Notes: generated by a model from the sequence alone, not told the origin. A DNA stretch of 12,067 nt from Merdivivens faecigallinarum (GCA_017695055.1 JADILY010000029.1:1-12067); one strand, 5' to 3'. Numbered from the stretch's first letter, positions 1-7,775 are shown. A program made the numbers and translations.

Positions 1-548
1 CGATACTTTTCGATACCGGTCTCGGCACCAGGGAGAGCCTGCTTGAAGAAGGACTGGCAGAGGCTGGAGTGAAGCCCGGGGATATGGATTTCCTGTATCT
101 GACCCATTTTCACGGTGACCATATAGGAGGTATGATGAAGGGGGATTCGGTAGCCTTTCCGAATGCCGAGGTCTATGCTTCGCAAGCAGAATATGATGCC
201 TGGATGTCTATGTCTTATGGCCGGAAGGCACAGGTCGTGAAAACGATGTCGGCCTATTCCGACAGGTTGCATCTGTTCGGTTTCGGCGATGTGCTTCCGG
301 GGAAGGTGCTTGCCATCGGGGCTGTGGGACATACTCCGGGCCATACTGCTTATCAGGTGGGCACATATCTGATAGCGGGAGACTTCATGCATGGCGCCGC
401 ATTGCAGTCGGCTTATCCCGAGTACTGCGCCTCATACGATATGGATAAGGCCAAGGCGGTCGAGGCAAGAAAATATCTCATGGATTATGCCCGTGAAAAC
501 AATCTCGTGCTTGCCGGAATGCATCTGCCTGAAGGTATAATGCGTTGA
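1..548 (+). CDS. Metallo-beta-lactamase-fold hydrolase, 3' part (5' end outside window)
   Basis: The reading frame is open from base 3, so the gene begins upstream of the window. The visible part starts in the strand that usually precedes the metal site (ILFDTGLG). It continues with the HxHxDH signature (HFHGDH, 105-122), then a GHTPGHT histidine, an AGD metal-bridging aspartate and a late histidine in GMHLP near the C-terminus. These are the zinc ligands of the MBL superfamily, so the visible part looks catalytically intact. The GTG at 69 is internal to the domain and is not a start. Members of this superfamily hydrolyse esters, lactones, thioesters or similar bonds, and the substrate cannot be told from this fragment. 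No signal peptide can be judged because the N-terminus is missing. The gene ends at TGA 546-548 inside a short tandem duplication and converges on the NUDIX gene with only 41 bp between them. The family call is firm and the specificity unknown. Confidence 0.9.
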   Translation, partial: ILFDTGLGTRESLLEEGLAEAGVKPGDMDFLYLTHFHGDHIGGMMKGDSVAFPNAEVYASQAEYDAWMSMSYGRKAQVVKTMSAYSDRLHLFGFGDVLPGKVLAIGAVGHTPGHTAYQVGTYLIAGDFMHGAALQSAYPEYCASYDMDKAKAVEARKYLMDYARENNLVLAGMHLPEGIMR

Positions 549-591
549 ATGTAAAATGCTGAATGTAAAACGCTGAAGGGTATAATGCGTT
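530..591. repeat. Imperfect tandem duplication of the hydrolase gene end
   Basis: The block GAAGGTATAATGCGTT (531-546) recurs as GAAGGGTATAATGCGTT (575-591). Between them lie two 14-bp units, GAATGTAAAATGCT (547-560) and GAATGTAAAACGCT (561-574). Each unit junction carries a TGA, at 546, 560 and 574. The second copy also supplies the stop codon of the convergent NUDIX gene (590-592 on the minus strand). GCGTT (542-546 and 587-591) can pair with AACGC (569-573), a weak hairpin that is not convincing as a terminator. Replication slippage is the likely origin. Confidence 0.75.
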
Positions 592-1039
592 AAAATGCAC
601 CCGGCAGCTGGGCCGTGCACAACCGCATTGCCATTCCAAGGATTTTTTCGTGATCGAAGGCCAGTTCCGGAATCCCGTCCAGTGGAAACCATCTGGCCTT
701 CGCCGCATCATCCCCTCCCGCAACCTTGCAGATTTCGGTTATGGTATAAAATGCTATGCTTACGATCCTTTCGCGCGGATCGCGATGTACGTCGCTAAAG
801 GTATGGAACTGTGTCAGTCCGGAACAGTCCATTCCGGTTTCTTCATACAACTCCCGCCTGGCGCATTCTTCGGCGGTCTCGCCAATCTCCATGAAGCCTC
901 CGGGCAATGCCCATTTCCCTTTGAAAGGCTCGTTCCCACGCTCTATTAGCAGGACTTTGGCGATATCTCCGTCAATCCCGAAAACCACACAGTCTGCCGT
1001 TACGGCCGGACGAGGGTATTTATATGTGTATTCTGGCAT
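590..1039 (-). CDS. NUDIX hydrolase (ADP-ribose pyrophosphatase-like)
   Basis: The 149-residue protein carries a complete Nudix box at residues 48-70: G48, E54, R62, E63, E66, E67 and G69 fit GX5EX7REUXEEXGU. This loop binds Mg2+ and catalyses hydrolysis of a nucleoside diphosphate linked to another group. The N-terminal PRPAVTADCVVF and the LLIERGNEPFKGKWALPGGF stretch resemble the group with ADP-ribose pyrophosphatases and the effector domain of NrtR-type regulators. No helix-turn-helix domain follows, so it is probably a free cytoplasmic enzyme for NAD/ADP-ribose turnover or nucleotide sanitation. The exact substrate is not determined. The start at 1039 is the first ATG of the domain and is preceded by an A-rich stretch. 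The promoter appears to be supplied by the repeat at 1073-1104, leaving a leader of roughly 25-30 nt. The gene is convergent with the MBL-fold gene and divergent from the efflux operon. Confidence 0.9.
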   Translation of the reverse strand: MPEYTYKYPRPAVTADCVVFGIDGDIAKVLLIERGNEPFKGKWALPGGFMEIGETAEECARRELYEETGMDCSGLTQFHTFSDVHRDPRERIVSIAFYTITEICKVAGGDDAAKARWFPLDGIPELAFDHEKILGMAMRLCTAQLPGAF

Positions 1040-1072
1040 CTTTTATGCTATTTTGGCGCATCAGTGTTTCGT

Positions 1073-1104
1073 CAAATATACGCAGAAGCCGAGAGCAATG
1101 CAAA
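1073..1104 (-). promoter_or_regulatory. Bacteroidota-type promoter of the NUDIX gene, inside the repeat
   Basis: Read on the minus strand, TTTG (complement of 1101-1104) is followed by 20 nt and TATATTTG (complement of 1073-1080). This matches the Bacteroidota primary sigma consensus TTTG-N19-21-TAnnTTTG. The NUDIX ATG lies 33 nt beyond the -7 box. Both boxes belong to the dispersed repeat, and similarity to the right-hand copy stops at the last base of the -7 box. Confidence 0.7.
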
Positions 1105-1182
1105 TTTATTTGCAATTGCCGAGGCGTGAGCAGTATAAATGGCCGTAGGCCAAATATCGCAGAAGCCGAGAGAAACGCAAAC
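1073..1182 (-). repeat. Dispersed repeat array, left copy (1 full unit plus partial)
   Basis: A 15-bp boundary motif, CGCAGAAGCCGAGAG, occurs at 1081-1095 and 1158-1172, giving a 77-bp unit. Each unit has two small palindromes: TGCAAATTTATTTGCA (1099-1114) and TGGCCGTAGGCCA (1140-1152). The block matches the right-hand array (8463-8564) in reverse complement with only a few differences, for example CGTGAGCAG against CGCAACAG. The far edge degenerates after about 1182. Short open frames through it are by-products of the repeat. It lies between two divergent genes. Confidence 0.9.
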
Positions 1183-1247
1183 GGACTGTGTGAAAATTGT
1201 CGCTAAGGCGGTTTTTGTCCATAATTACGGCGTTTTCGTCTAATCTT

Positions 1248-1279
1248 TTTGCAGAGTTGCTGGCGGGCGTGTAATTTTG
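1248..1279 (+). promoter_or_regulatory. Promoter of the tolC-macAB-lytSR block
   Basis: TTTG (1248-1251), 20 nt and TAATTTTG (1272-1279) fit the Bacteroidota TTTG / TAnnTTTG promoter. A start site around 1285 would leave a leader of about 30 nt, A/T-rich just before the ATG at 1315. It lies outside the repeat, so this operon does not depend on the repeat promoter. Confidence 0.65.
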
Positions 1280-1314
1280 TCGCGCAGAATTTTTGAAAAC
1301 AATTTTTAAAATAT

Positions 1315-2700
1315 ATGAAAATATTTAATGACAAATCCGTATCGGCGCTCACGGCCGTGGCCATCTCGGTCTTTGCCGTCATTCCGTACAACGCCGGTGC
1401 ACAGGAAGACCTGCCTCCTGACAAGGTCTGGACTCTCGAAGACTGCATAGAATATGCTCTCCAGGAAAACATTTCATTGAAAAAGAGCCGTCTTGAAGTG
1501 GAAAGTGCGGAACTCGACTTAAAGCAGTCGAAGGCCGCGATGTATCCGGGCGTGTCTTTCTCCACCTCCCAGAACCTGACCAACAAGCCATACCAGGAGA
1601 CGAGCAGCACCATAGCCGGAAGCGAAATCCTCCAGACCAACGACAAAACAAGCTACATGGGTTCGTATGGTCTGAATGCCCAGTGGAGCATATTCGAAGG
1701 GTTGCGCCTTCGCAATACTGTCAAACAGGACAAGCTCGGAGGAAGGCTGGCGGAACTGAACGTGGACATTTCGCAGAACTCGATTCTCGAAAGCATCGCA
1801 CAGATTTATGTCCAGATACTGTATGCTTCCGAGGCCGTGGACGTGGCGAGGCTGACCCTTGAAACCAGCGAAGCCGAATGTACCCGCGGCAAGGAACTTC
1901 TCGGTGCGGGCAGCATTTCCCAGGCAGATTATGCCCAGCTGGAAGCCCAGAGGAGCAGCGACCGGTACCAGCTCGTCTCTTCAGAAGCGACATTGGCCGA
2001 TTACAAGTTGCAGTTGAAACAACTCCTTGAAATACAAGGGGATTATGAGATGAACCTCTTCCTTCCAGAGATTTCCGATGAGTCCGTACTCGTCCCGCTT
2101 CCAGACAAATCCAGCCTTTATGAGGCGGCCCTCGGGGTAAGGCCTGAAATAGAGTCGGGGAACCTCAATATCGAATCTTCCGAATTGGGGGAGAAAATAT
2201 CCAAGGCAGGCTATTATCCGTCCCTCAGCCTTTCGGCCGGCATAGGTACGAACCATACGAGCGGTTCCGATATGTCTTTCACCGAGCAGGTGAAGCGGGG
2301 CTGGTTCAATTCCGTCGGCCTTACGCTGAGCATCCCAATTTTTAGCAATCTCCAGAACAAGACGGCGGTACGCAAGGCCGAGATACAGACACAGACGGCA
2401 AGGCTGGAACTCATCGAAAGCCAGAAAGACCTCTACAAGACAATCGAGGGGTTCTGGCAGGATGCCAATTCCGCCCAGAAACAGTATCTGGCGGCCAAGG
2501 AACAGCTCAACAGTGCGCGTGTCAGCTATGAACTCGTCAGCGAGCAGTTCGACCTCGGTATGAAAAATACGGTTGAACTCCTGACCGAGAAAAACAATTA
2601 TCTCATGGCCAATATGCAGATGCTCCAGGCCAAATATATGGCTGTCATGAATATACAGCTGCTTAATTTTTACAGTGGAAAAGAAATAACAATTTTATAA
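1315..2700 (+). CDS. TolC-family outer-membrane efflux channel
   Basis: The 461-residue protein starts with a Sec signal peptide (lysines, hydrophobic core ALTAVAISVFAVI, cleavage probably after A29 in NAGA|QED). Two outer-membrane-efflux repeats follow. The first opens with WTLEDCIEYALQENISLKKS (about residues 39-60), the usual start of OEP domains. Long alternating Q/E/A/L helices (about 60-230 and 270-455) are typical of the periplasmic alpha-barrel. A SIFEGLRLRNTVKQ-type segment and its second-half counterpart SIPIFSNLQNKTAVRKAE mark the equivalent turns. Length matches the family. As a trimer it would form the outer-membrane exit duct for the adaptor and ABC pump encoded next, whose adaptor gene begins 2 nt after this stop. 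The cargo cannot be inferred. The start is supported by the signal peptide and the A/T-rich leader. Confidence 0.95.
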   Translation: MKIFNDKSVSALTAVAISVFAVIPYNAGAQEDLPPDKVWTLEDCIEYALQENISLKKSRLEVESAELDLKQSKAAMYPGVSFSTSQNLTNKPYQETSSTIAGSEILQTNDKTSYMGSYGLNAQWSIFEGLRLRNTVKQDKLGGRLAELNVDISQNSILESIAQIYVQILYASEAVDVARLTLETSEAECTRGKELLGAGSISQADYAQLEAQRSSDRYQLVSSEATLADYKLQLKQLLEIQGDYEMNLFLPEISDESVLVPLPDKSSLYEAALGVRPEIESGNLNIESSELGEKISKAGYYPSLSLSAGIGTNHTSGSDMSFTEQVKRGWFNSVGLTLSIPIFSNLQNKTAVRKAEIQTQTARLELIESQKDLYKTIEGFWQDANSAQKQYLAAKEQLNSARVSYELVSEQFDLGMKNTVELLTEKNNYLMANMQMLQAKYMAVMNIQLLNFYSGKEITIL

Positions 2701-2702
2701 TC

Positions 2703-3899
2703 ATGAAAAAAGGGAAAAGAATCGTTTCAATCACGGTCATTGCGGCCATAGTCGTTGCGGCCGTGCTTCTGATTGTCTTTGGAAAGAACTCGGAAAAGAA
2801 CAAACTGGTATATGAAACGGCTCCGGTGACTTACGGCAATGTATCAAAGTCAGTTACGGCTACCGGAACGATAGAGCCGGTAACGGAAGTCGAAGTAGGT
2901 ACCCAGGTGTCGGGAATCATCGACAAGATATATGTGGATTACAATTCTATTGTCAAGGAAGGCCAGCTTATAGCGGAAATGGACAAGGTGACACTTGAAA
3001 GCGAACTCGCTTCGGCCAAGGCCCAGTACGAAGGGAGCAAGGCTGAGTACGAATACCAGACGAAAAATTATGAGCGCAGCAAGGCATTGCACGAAAAATC
3101 CCTCATAAGCGACACTGAATACGAACAGGCCCTTTACAATTACCGTATGGCGGAAAGTACGTTCCATACCAACGAAGCCGCTCTTGCGAAGGCAGAAAGG
3201 AACCTTTCGTATGCTACAATCACTTCTCCGATAAACGGTGTGGTCATAGACCGGGCGGTCGAGGAAGGCCAGACCGTTGCCGCCGGTTTCGAAACACCTA
3301 CGCTTTTCAACATAGCGGCAGACCTGACACAGATGCAGGTGATTGCCGATGTGGATGAGGCCGACATAGGCGGAGTTAAGGACGGGCAGAGGGTTTCGTT
3401 CACCGTCGATGCATATCCGGACGATGTTTTCGAAGGCCGCGTAATGCAGATAAGGCTCGGCAGCAGCAATTCTTCTTCATCTTCAGTCGCTTCCACTTCG
3501 ACCGAAAGTGTCGTTACATACGAAGTCGTCATTTCGGCGGCCAATCCGGACCTGAAGCTGAAACCGAGGCTTACGGCGAATATAACCATTTATACCGAAG
3601 AGCATGAAAACGTCCTGCTCGTTCCGTCCAAGGCCTTGCGCTTCATGCCGGGTGAGCCTCTTACAAGCCGCAAGGATGTAATCAAGGACTGCGATTCGTC
3701 CCAGAAACTTTGGGTCAAGGAAGGAAACGTTTTCACGGCATATCCTGTGGAGACAGGGATTTCCGACGGGACTTTCACCGAGATTACAGGCGGAGTGCCC
3801 GAAGGTACAGAAGTCGTTACCGGAGTCTCGCTTGCGATACCTGTGGCGAACAACCAGCCACCGCGCGGTTTCATGGGGCATCCGGGAGCGAGGAGGTAG
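2703..3899 (+). CDS. macA: MacA-like periplasmic adaptor (HlyD / RND-MFP family)
   Basis: The 398-residue protein has an N-terminal membrane anchor (about 7-27, IVSITVIAAIVVAAVLLIVF). The barrel-sandwich half-motif VTATGTIEPVTEVEVG follows at about 52-67 and its partner ATITSPINGVVIDRAV at about 173-188. Between them is an alpha-helical hairpin rich in A/E/K/Y (about 97-165) that should dock to TolC. A beta-barrel and a membrane-proximal domain complete the usual order. It bridges the inner-membrane ABC permease and the TolC channel. The name macA rests on the macB-type neighbours; substrate identity is unknown. A serine/threonine-rich stretch (about residues 253-269) interrupts the beta-barrel region and looks like a flexible loop. 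The C-terminal tail is Pro/Gly/Arg-rich. The ATPase gene starts 54 nt downstream. Confidence 0.92.
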   Translation: MKKGKRIVSITVIAAIVVAAVLLIVFGKNSEKNKLVYETAPVTYGNVSKSVTATGTIEPVTEVEVGTQVSGIIDKIYVDYNSIVKEGQLIAEMDKVTLESELASAKAQYEGSKAEYEYQTKNYERSKALHEKSLISDTEYEQALYNYRMAESTFHTNEAALAKAERNLSYATITSPINGVVIDRAVEEGQTVAAGFETPTLFNIAADLTQMQVIADVDEADIGGVKDGQRVSFTVDAYPDDVFEGRVMQIRLGSSNSSSSSVASTSTESVVTYEVVISAANPDLKLKPRLTANITIYTEEHENVLLVPSKALRFMPGEPLTSRKDVIKDCDSSQKLWVKEGNVFTAYPVETGISDGTFTEITGGVPEGTEVVTGVSLAIPVANNQPPRGFMGHPGARR

Positions 3900-3953
3900 C
3901 CACGTGCGGGCGTGAATGTTGATTAATACCGATTGAAAATAGTCGAAGTTGTT

Positions 3954-4697
3954 ATGAGTGACTGTGTTATTAAAATTGACAATATAAAGAGGGATTTCAT
4001 AGTCGGTGACGAGACCGTCCATGCCTTGCGGGGAGTTTCCTTCGATATCCATAAGGGGGAATTCGTGACAATCATGGGCGCTTCCGGCTCTGGAAAATCC
4101 ACTCTGCTGAACATCCTCGGCTGCCTGGATACTCCCACTTCGGGCGAATATCTGCTCGACGGGATTCCGGTCCGGACGATGGGCAAGAACCAGAGGGCGA
4201 TTCTCCGGAACAGGAAGATAGGTTTCGTGTTCCAGAACTACAATCTCCTTGCAAAATCCACTGCCATTGAGAATGTGGAACTTCCGCTTATGTACAATCC
4301 CGAGATATCCGGTTCCGAGAGACGGCGCAGGGCGATAGAGGCCCTTGAGGCCGTCGGGCTCGGCGACAGGCTGAAACACAAGTCGAACCAGATGTCGGGA
4401 GGTCAGATGCAGAGGGTGGCGATTGCCAGGGCCCTTGTAAACAATCCGGCCGTCATACTTGCGGACGAGGCCACGGGAAACCTCGATTCGCGTACCTCTT
4501 TCGATATCCTGTTGCTGTTCCAGAAACTTCATTCGGAAGGAAGGACGATAATTTTCGTGACCCACAATCCAGAGATTTCCGGATATAGCAGCCGCAATAT
4601 CAGGCTCCGCGACGGCCATATTATCGAAGATAGGCTCAATGAAAACATACTTTCGGCGGAAGCGACACTCGCTTCGCTTCCGAAGACCGACGACTGA
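3954..4697 (+). CDS. macB: MacB-type ABC transporter ATPase subunit
   Basis: From ATG 3954 the protein has 247 residues. It shows all ABC ATPase signatures: Walker A GASGSGKST (42-50), Q-loop FVFQNYNLL, signature MSGGQMQ (147-153), Walker B VILADE (167-172) followed by the D-loop region ATGNLDS, and the switch histidine H204 in VTHNPE. MGASGSGKSTLLNILGCLD and the LLAKSTAIENVELPL segment are characteristic of the MacB/LolD/FtsE-like group that drives mechanotransmission through FtsX-type permeases. Here ATPase and permease are separate polypeptides, unlike the fused MacB of Proteobacteria, so the gene name refers only to the family. A TTG at 3933 would add seven residues, but the ATG at 3954 fits the family N-terminus better. 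The permease gene begins 18 nt after the stop. Confidence 0.93.
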   Translation: MSDCVIKIDNIKRDFIVGDETVHALRGVSFDIHKGEFVTIMGASGSGKSTLLNILGCLDTPTSGEYLLDGIPVRTMGKNQRAILRNRKIGFVFQNYNLLAKSTAIENVELPLMYNPEISGSERRRRAIEALEAVGLGDRLKHKSNQMSGGQMQRVAIARALVNNPAVILADEATGNLDSRTSFDILLLFQKLHSEGRTIIFVTHNPEISGYSSRNIRLRDGHIIEDRLNENILSAEATLASLPKTDD

Positions 4698-4715
4698 GTA
4701 AATAACTGATTGGCG

Positions 4716-5936
4716 ATGAATTGGACTAATTTATTCAAGATATCTTTAAAGGCCCTTGCAAACAATAAGATGAGGGCGGTCCTGACGATGCTGGGAATCA
4801 TCATCGGCATAGCTTCGGTGATAACCATGATTGCCCTCGGCCAAGGTTCGAAGCAGAGCATCCAGGATGAAATCAAGGGCATGGGCTCCAACATCATAAT
4901 GATTTTTCCCGGAGGCGAAAGGCGTGCGGGTGTGAGGCTCGACCCTTCCGAGATGCAGACCCTGAAGCTTGAAAACTATGAGGCCCTGAGGGACGAATCT
5001 ATTTTCCTTTCGGCAGTCAGCCCGTACGTTACTTCGTCCGGCCAGCTTGTCAGCGGCAACAACAACTATCCTTCTACAGTTACCGGTGCCGGAATCGATT
5101 ATCTGCAAATCAGGCAGTTAAATATCGAAGACGGTGAGATGTTCACGGAGCAGGACATACAGGCTTCGGCCAAGGTCTGTGTCATAGGAAAGACCATAGC
5201 TGACAACCTTTTTCCTGACGGGGGCGACCCGATAGGCCGTACGATACGTTTCAACCAGGTGCCGTTCAGGGTAGTCGGGGTATTGGAATCCAAGGGTTAC
5301 AATTCGATGGGTATGGACCAGGACGATATAGTCATAGCCCCGTATACCACGGTGATGAAAAGGCTGCTGTCCCAGACATATCTCCAGGGCATATTTTCTT
5401 CGGCGCTCTCCGAAGAAATGACTGATTATGCCATATCGGAGATTACGAGCATTCTGAGGCAGGAGCATAATCTCGGGCAGGACGAAGCCGATGATTTCGA
5501 TGTCCGCAGCCAGCAGGAGCTGAGCGAGATGCTGAATACGACAATGAACCTTCTGACGACACTGCTTGCCTGCATAGCCGGAATCTCGCTGATTGTCGGC
5601 GGCATCGGCATCATGAACATCATGTACGTTTCGGTAACGGAGAGGACAAAGGAAATCGGCCTCAGGATGTCCGTGGGGGCGCGCGGCATTGATGTGCTGA
5701 CACAGTTCCTCATCGAGGCCGTCCTTATAAGTTTTACAGGAGGAGTGATAGGAGTGCTGATAGGCTGTTCGGCCTGCATGGCAATCAAATATCTTGCAGA
5801 CTGGCCCGTAAGCATCCAGACCTGGAGCATAGTGCTGTCTTTCGTAGTCTGCACCGTAACCGGTGTGTTCTTCGGATGGTATCCGGCACGCAAGGCCTCC
5901 AATCTTGACCCTATAGACGCGTTGAGGTACGAATAA
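4716..5936 (+). CDS. MacB-type ABC transporter permease (FtsX-like domain)
   Basis: The 406-residue protein starts with MNWTNLFKISLKALANNKMR and a first transmembrane helix (about 21-42, VLTMLGIIIGIASVITMIAL). A large periplasmic MacB_PCD-type domain follows (about 45-270). An FtsX module with three C-terminal helices comes next, beginning with LLTTLLACIAGISLIVGGIG and including FTGGVIGVLIGCSACM and WSIVLSFVVCTVTGVFFGW. The cytoplasmic coupling segment TERTKEIGLRMSVGA and the closing YPARKASNLDPIDALRYE are hallmark sequences. It works with the preceding ATPase, probably as a dimer, pushing periplasmic substrate through MacA and TolC without carrying it across the inner membrane. A TTG six bases upstream (4710) is a less likely start. 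The stop lies in a small tandem duplication leading to the kinase gene. Confidence 0.94.
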   Translation: MNWTNLFKISLKALANNKMRAVLTMLGIIIGIASVITMIALGQGSKQSIQDEIKGMGSNIIMIFPGGERRAGVRLDPSEMQTLKLENYEALRDESIFLSAVSPYVTSSGQLVSGNNNYPSTVTGAGIDYLQIRQLNIEDGEMFTEQDIQASAKVCVIGKTIADNLFPDGGDPIGRTIRFNQVPFRVVGVLESKGYNSMGMDQDDIVIAPYTTVMKRLLSQTYLQGIFSSALSEEMTDYAISEITSILRQEHNLGQDEADDFDVRSQQELSEMLNTTMNLLTTLLACIAGISLIVGGIGIMNIMYVSVTERTKEIGLRMSVGARGIDVLTQFLIEAVLISFTGGVIGVLIGCSACMAIKYLADWPVSIQTWSIVLSFVVCTVTGVFFGWYPARKASNLDPIDALRYE

Positions 5937-5971
5937 CGAGGTGAAAAAATAGCGAGGTGCAAAATAACGAG
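5934..5971. repeat. Degenerate tandem duplication after the permease stop
   Basis: TAACGAGGTGAAAAAA (5934-5949), TAGCGAGGTGCAAAA (5950-5964) and TAACGAG (5965-5971) are successive copies with a 15-16 bp period. Each begins with a stop-like triplet, TAA, TAG, TAA. They fill nearly all of the 40-bp gap to the kinase ATG at 5977. Confidence 0.7.
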
Positions 5972-5976
5972 TACGA

Positions 5977-7047
5977 ATGGCCGTGATGCAGAAACCACAT
6001 TCCAAAGTTCCCGGGGCGGTAATACACATTATCGTCTGGGCGCTTTTTTTCGCCCTTCCGCTTTTTTTCATGTGGAACCGCAGTTGGGAAAGCATAGACT
6101 GGGGCAGGTTTTCGAGACATTGCCTGAACCTTACGGTGCTTTGTGCCGCCTTCTATCTGAATTATTTCATACTGATTCCGCGCCTGCTGTTTAACGGAAG
6201 GAAGCACAGGTTCGTGATTGCGAATGTTTGCGTGGCCTTGGTGCTTTCGACCGCCATGATGCTCTGGCAAATGTATTCTTTCGTCCCCGATGCGCCCGGG
6301 CCGCGGTTCAAAATCAATCCGGTCCTGTTTTCATTCATCCGGGATTTCGTGTCCATTTTCATAATAATATGCCTTTCCGCCCTGGTCAAGATGAGCGTAA
6401 GGTGGCAGCAGGCTGAAAATGCGAGACGCGAGGCGGAGAAGAGCAGGAGCGAGGCGGAACTGAAAAATCTTCGCAATCAGCTGAATCCGCATTTTCTGCT
6501 CAATACCCTGAATAATATTTATGCCCTCATTTCCATAGATTCCGAAAAGGCTCAGGAGGCGGTGTCGGAGCTCAGCCGGCTTCTGAGATATGTCCTGTAC
6601 GACAACAACCAGGATACAGTGCCGCTCGGAAAGGAAATGGATTTTATCAAGGATTATATTTATCTTATGAAAATCCGTGTTTCAGCGAATGTTTCGGTCG
6701 AGACCGATATAAAAGTCTCTCCGGACAGCCGTACGCCGGTGGCTCCGCTGGTCTTCATATCGCTTATCGAAAATGCTTTCAAGCACGGGATATCGCCGGT
6801 GGAACGGAGCCATATAAGGATATTTTTCGACGAGACTCCGGACCGTATCGTCTGCGACATAAGGAACAGTTACCACCCGAAACCCCATTCGGACAGGAGC
6901 GGTTCCGGAATCGGTCTGGAGCAGGTCGGGAAAAGGCTTGAACTGCTGTATCCCGGCGGTTATTCGTGGGAAAAGGGCCTGATGCCCGGCGGCGGGGAGT
7001 ATTTTTCCCGTCTGGAACTGATGAAAGAGGAGGGAAGAAGACAATGA
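5977..7047 (+). CDS. LytS-like membrane sensor histidine kinase
   Basis: The 356-residue protein has four hydrophobic segments (about 13-33, 47-67, 80-100 and 117-138) and a short charged coiled coil (about 139-165). The His_kinase domain of the LytS/YehU class follows, with phospho-acceptor H172 in NQLNPHFLLNTLNNIY. The HATPase domain carries an N-box (LIENAFKHG, N266) and a G-box (GSGIGL, 309-314). There is no extracytoplasmic domain of note, so the signal is probably sensed within or at the membrane. Its partner is the LytTR regulator, whose ATG overlaps this stop (ATGA, 7044-7047), indicating translational coupling. Position directly after the pump genes suggests the pair regulates the pump or reports on envelope stress, but this is inference from context. 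No separate promoter is seen in the 40-bp gap upstream. Confidence 0.94.
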   Translation: MAVMQKPHSKVPGAVIHIIVWALFFALPLFFMWNRSWESIDWGRFSRHCLNLTVLCAAFYLNYFILIPRLLFNGRKHRFVIANVCVALVLSTAMMLWQMYSFVPDAPGPRFKINPVLFSFIRDFVSIFIIICLSALVKMSVRWQQAENARREAEKSRSEAELKNLRNQLNPHFLLNTLNNIYALISIDSEKAQEAVSELSRLLRYVLYDNNQDTVPLGKEMDFIKDYIYLMKIRVSANVSVETDIKVSPDSRTPVAPLVFISLIENAFKHGISPVERSHIRIFFDETPDRIVCDIRNSYHPKPHSDRSGSGIGLEQVGKRLELLYPGGYSWEKGLMPGGGEYFSRLELMKEEGRRQ

Positions 7048-7775
7048 CAACACCAGTTTTGCCTGATAACCGTATTTTGCGCTGTGCGGTCGTGGATGAT
7101 GAACCGCTTGCCCTGTCGCTGATGGTTTCGTATGTGGAGAAAACACCTTTCCTCTCCCTTTCCGGGGCTTATTCCAGTGCCGTAGAGGCTTTGGGGGCCC
7201 TGGCCGCTATGCAGGTCGACCTGGTCTTCCTCGATATACAGATGCCGGAGTTGGACGGGCTGGATTTTTCGCGGATGATAGACAAGTCGGTCAAGATTGT
7301 CTTTACGACGGCTTTCGACCGTTATGCCATCGACGGATACAAGGTCAATGCTGTTGATTATCTGCTCAAACCGATTTCATACAAGGATTTTCTTGAAGCC
7401 GCCGGCAGGGTTCTGGAGCGTTTTCCATCCCCTTCCGCCCCGGTGCGCAGTTCGTTTTTCGTGAAGAGTGAATACAGATATATACAAATCTATTTTGACG
7501 AGATACTGTATATCGAAGGGATGAAGGACTATGTGAAAATATACCTTTCGGGCAGCAGGGAGCCTGTCTTGTCGCTGATGGGGATGAAAACTGTCGAATC
7601 CCGGCTCCCTTCCGGGGATTTTATCCGCATACACCGCTCTTTCATAGTACGGAAAGACAAAATCCGCGCGATAGAGAGGGGAGGCGTAATCGTCAGGGGG
7701 GCGACTTCCTCCGCTGAAGGCCGCCGCATTCCTGTGGGGGAAAGTTACAGGGAGCAGTTGCAGTCGCTATTGTAA
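7044..7775 (+). CDS. LytTR-family response regulator
   Basis: The 243-residue protein has a CheY-like receiver at about residues 12-130: acidic pair D18/D19, phospho-acceptor D64 in FLDIQMPE, and K109 in LLKPIS. A C-terminal LytTR DNA-binding domain follows (about 143-240), marked by YIQIYFDEILYIEGMKDYVK, MKTVESRLP and FIRIHRSFIV. The start at 7044 overlaps the kinase stop as ATGA. In-frame codons further upstream lie inside the kinase gene and would add an unrelated N-terminus. LytTR proteins bind paired direct repeats upstream of their targets; I could not point to a convincing pair near 1200-1280. This is the last gene of the block; a possible terminator lies 175-235 bp downstream. Confidence 0.94.
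   Translation: MTTPVLPDNRILRCAVVDDEPLALSLMVSYVEKTPFLSLSGAYSSAVEALGALAAMQVDLVFLDIQMPELDGLDFSRMIDKSVKIVFTTAFDRYAIDGYKVNAVDYLLKPISYKDFLEAAGRVLERFPSPSAPVRSSFFVKSEYRYIQIYFDEILYIEGMKDYVKIYLSGSREPVLSLMGMKTVESRLPSGDFIRIHRSFIVRKDKIRAIERGGVIVRGATSSAEGRRIPVGESYREQLQSLL

Noticed and set aside
542..591. Bidirectional terminator between the MBL-fold and NUDIX genes
   Set aside because: Only 5-bp GCGTT/AACGC arms are available and they arise from the tandem duplication; no T-run follows.
1173..1247. LytTR binding sites upstream of the efflux operon
   Set aside because: No pair of matching direct repeats with helical spacing could be identified by eye, so autoregulation is not claimed.
3483..4619. Long minus-strand open frame (378 codons) antisense to the adaptor and ATPase genes
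   Set aside because: It overlaps two firmly identified genes, has no recognisable domain, and has the composition expected from reading the complement of GC-balanced coding sequence.
5118..6095. Minus-strand open frame (325 codons) antisense to the permease gene
   Set aside because: It is a shadow of the permease and kinase genes, rich in His/Arg/Tyr, with no domain and no start context.
6966..7043. Upstream in-frame start for the response regulator
   Set aside because: It would lie inside the kinase gene and add an N-terminus unlike receiver domains; ATG 7044 gives the usual length and an ATGA overlap.
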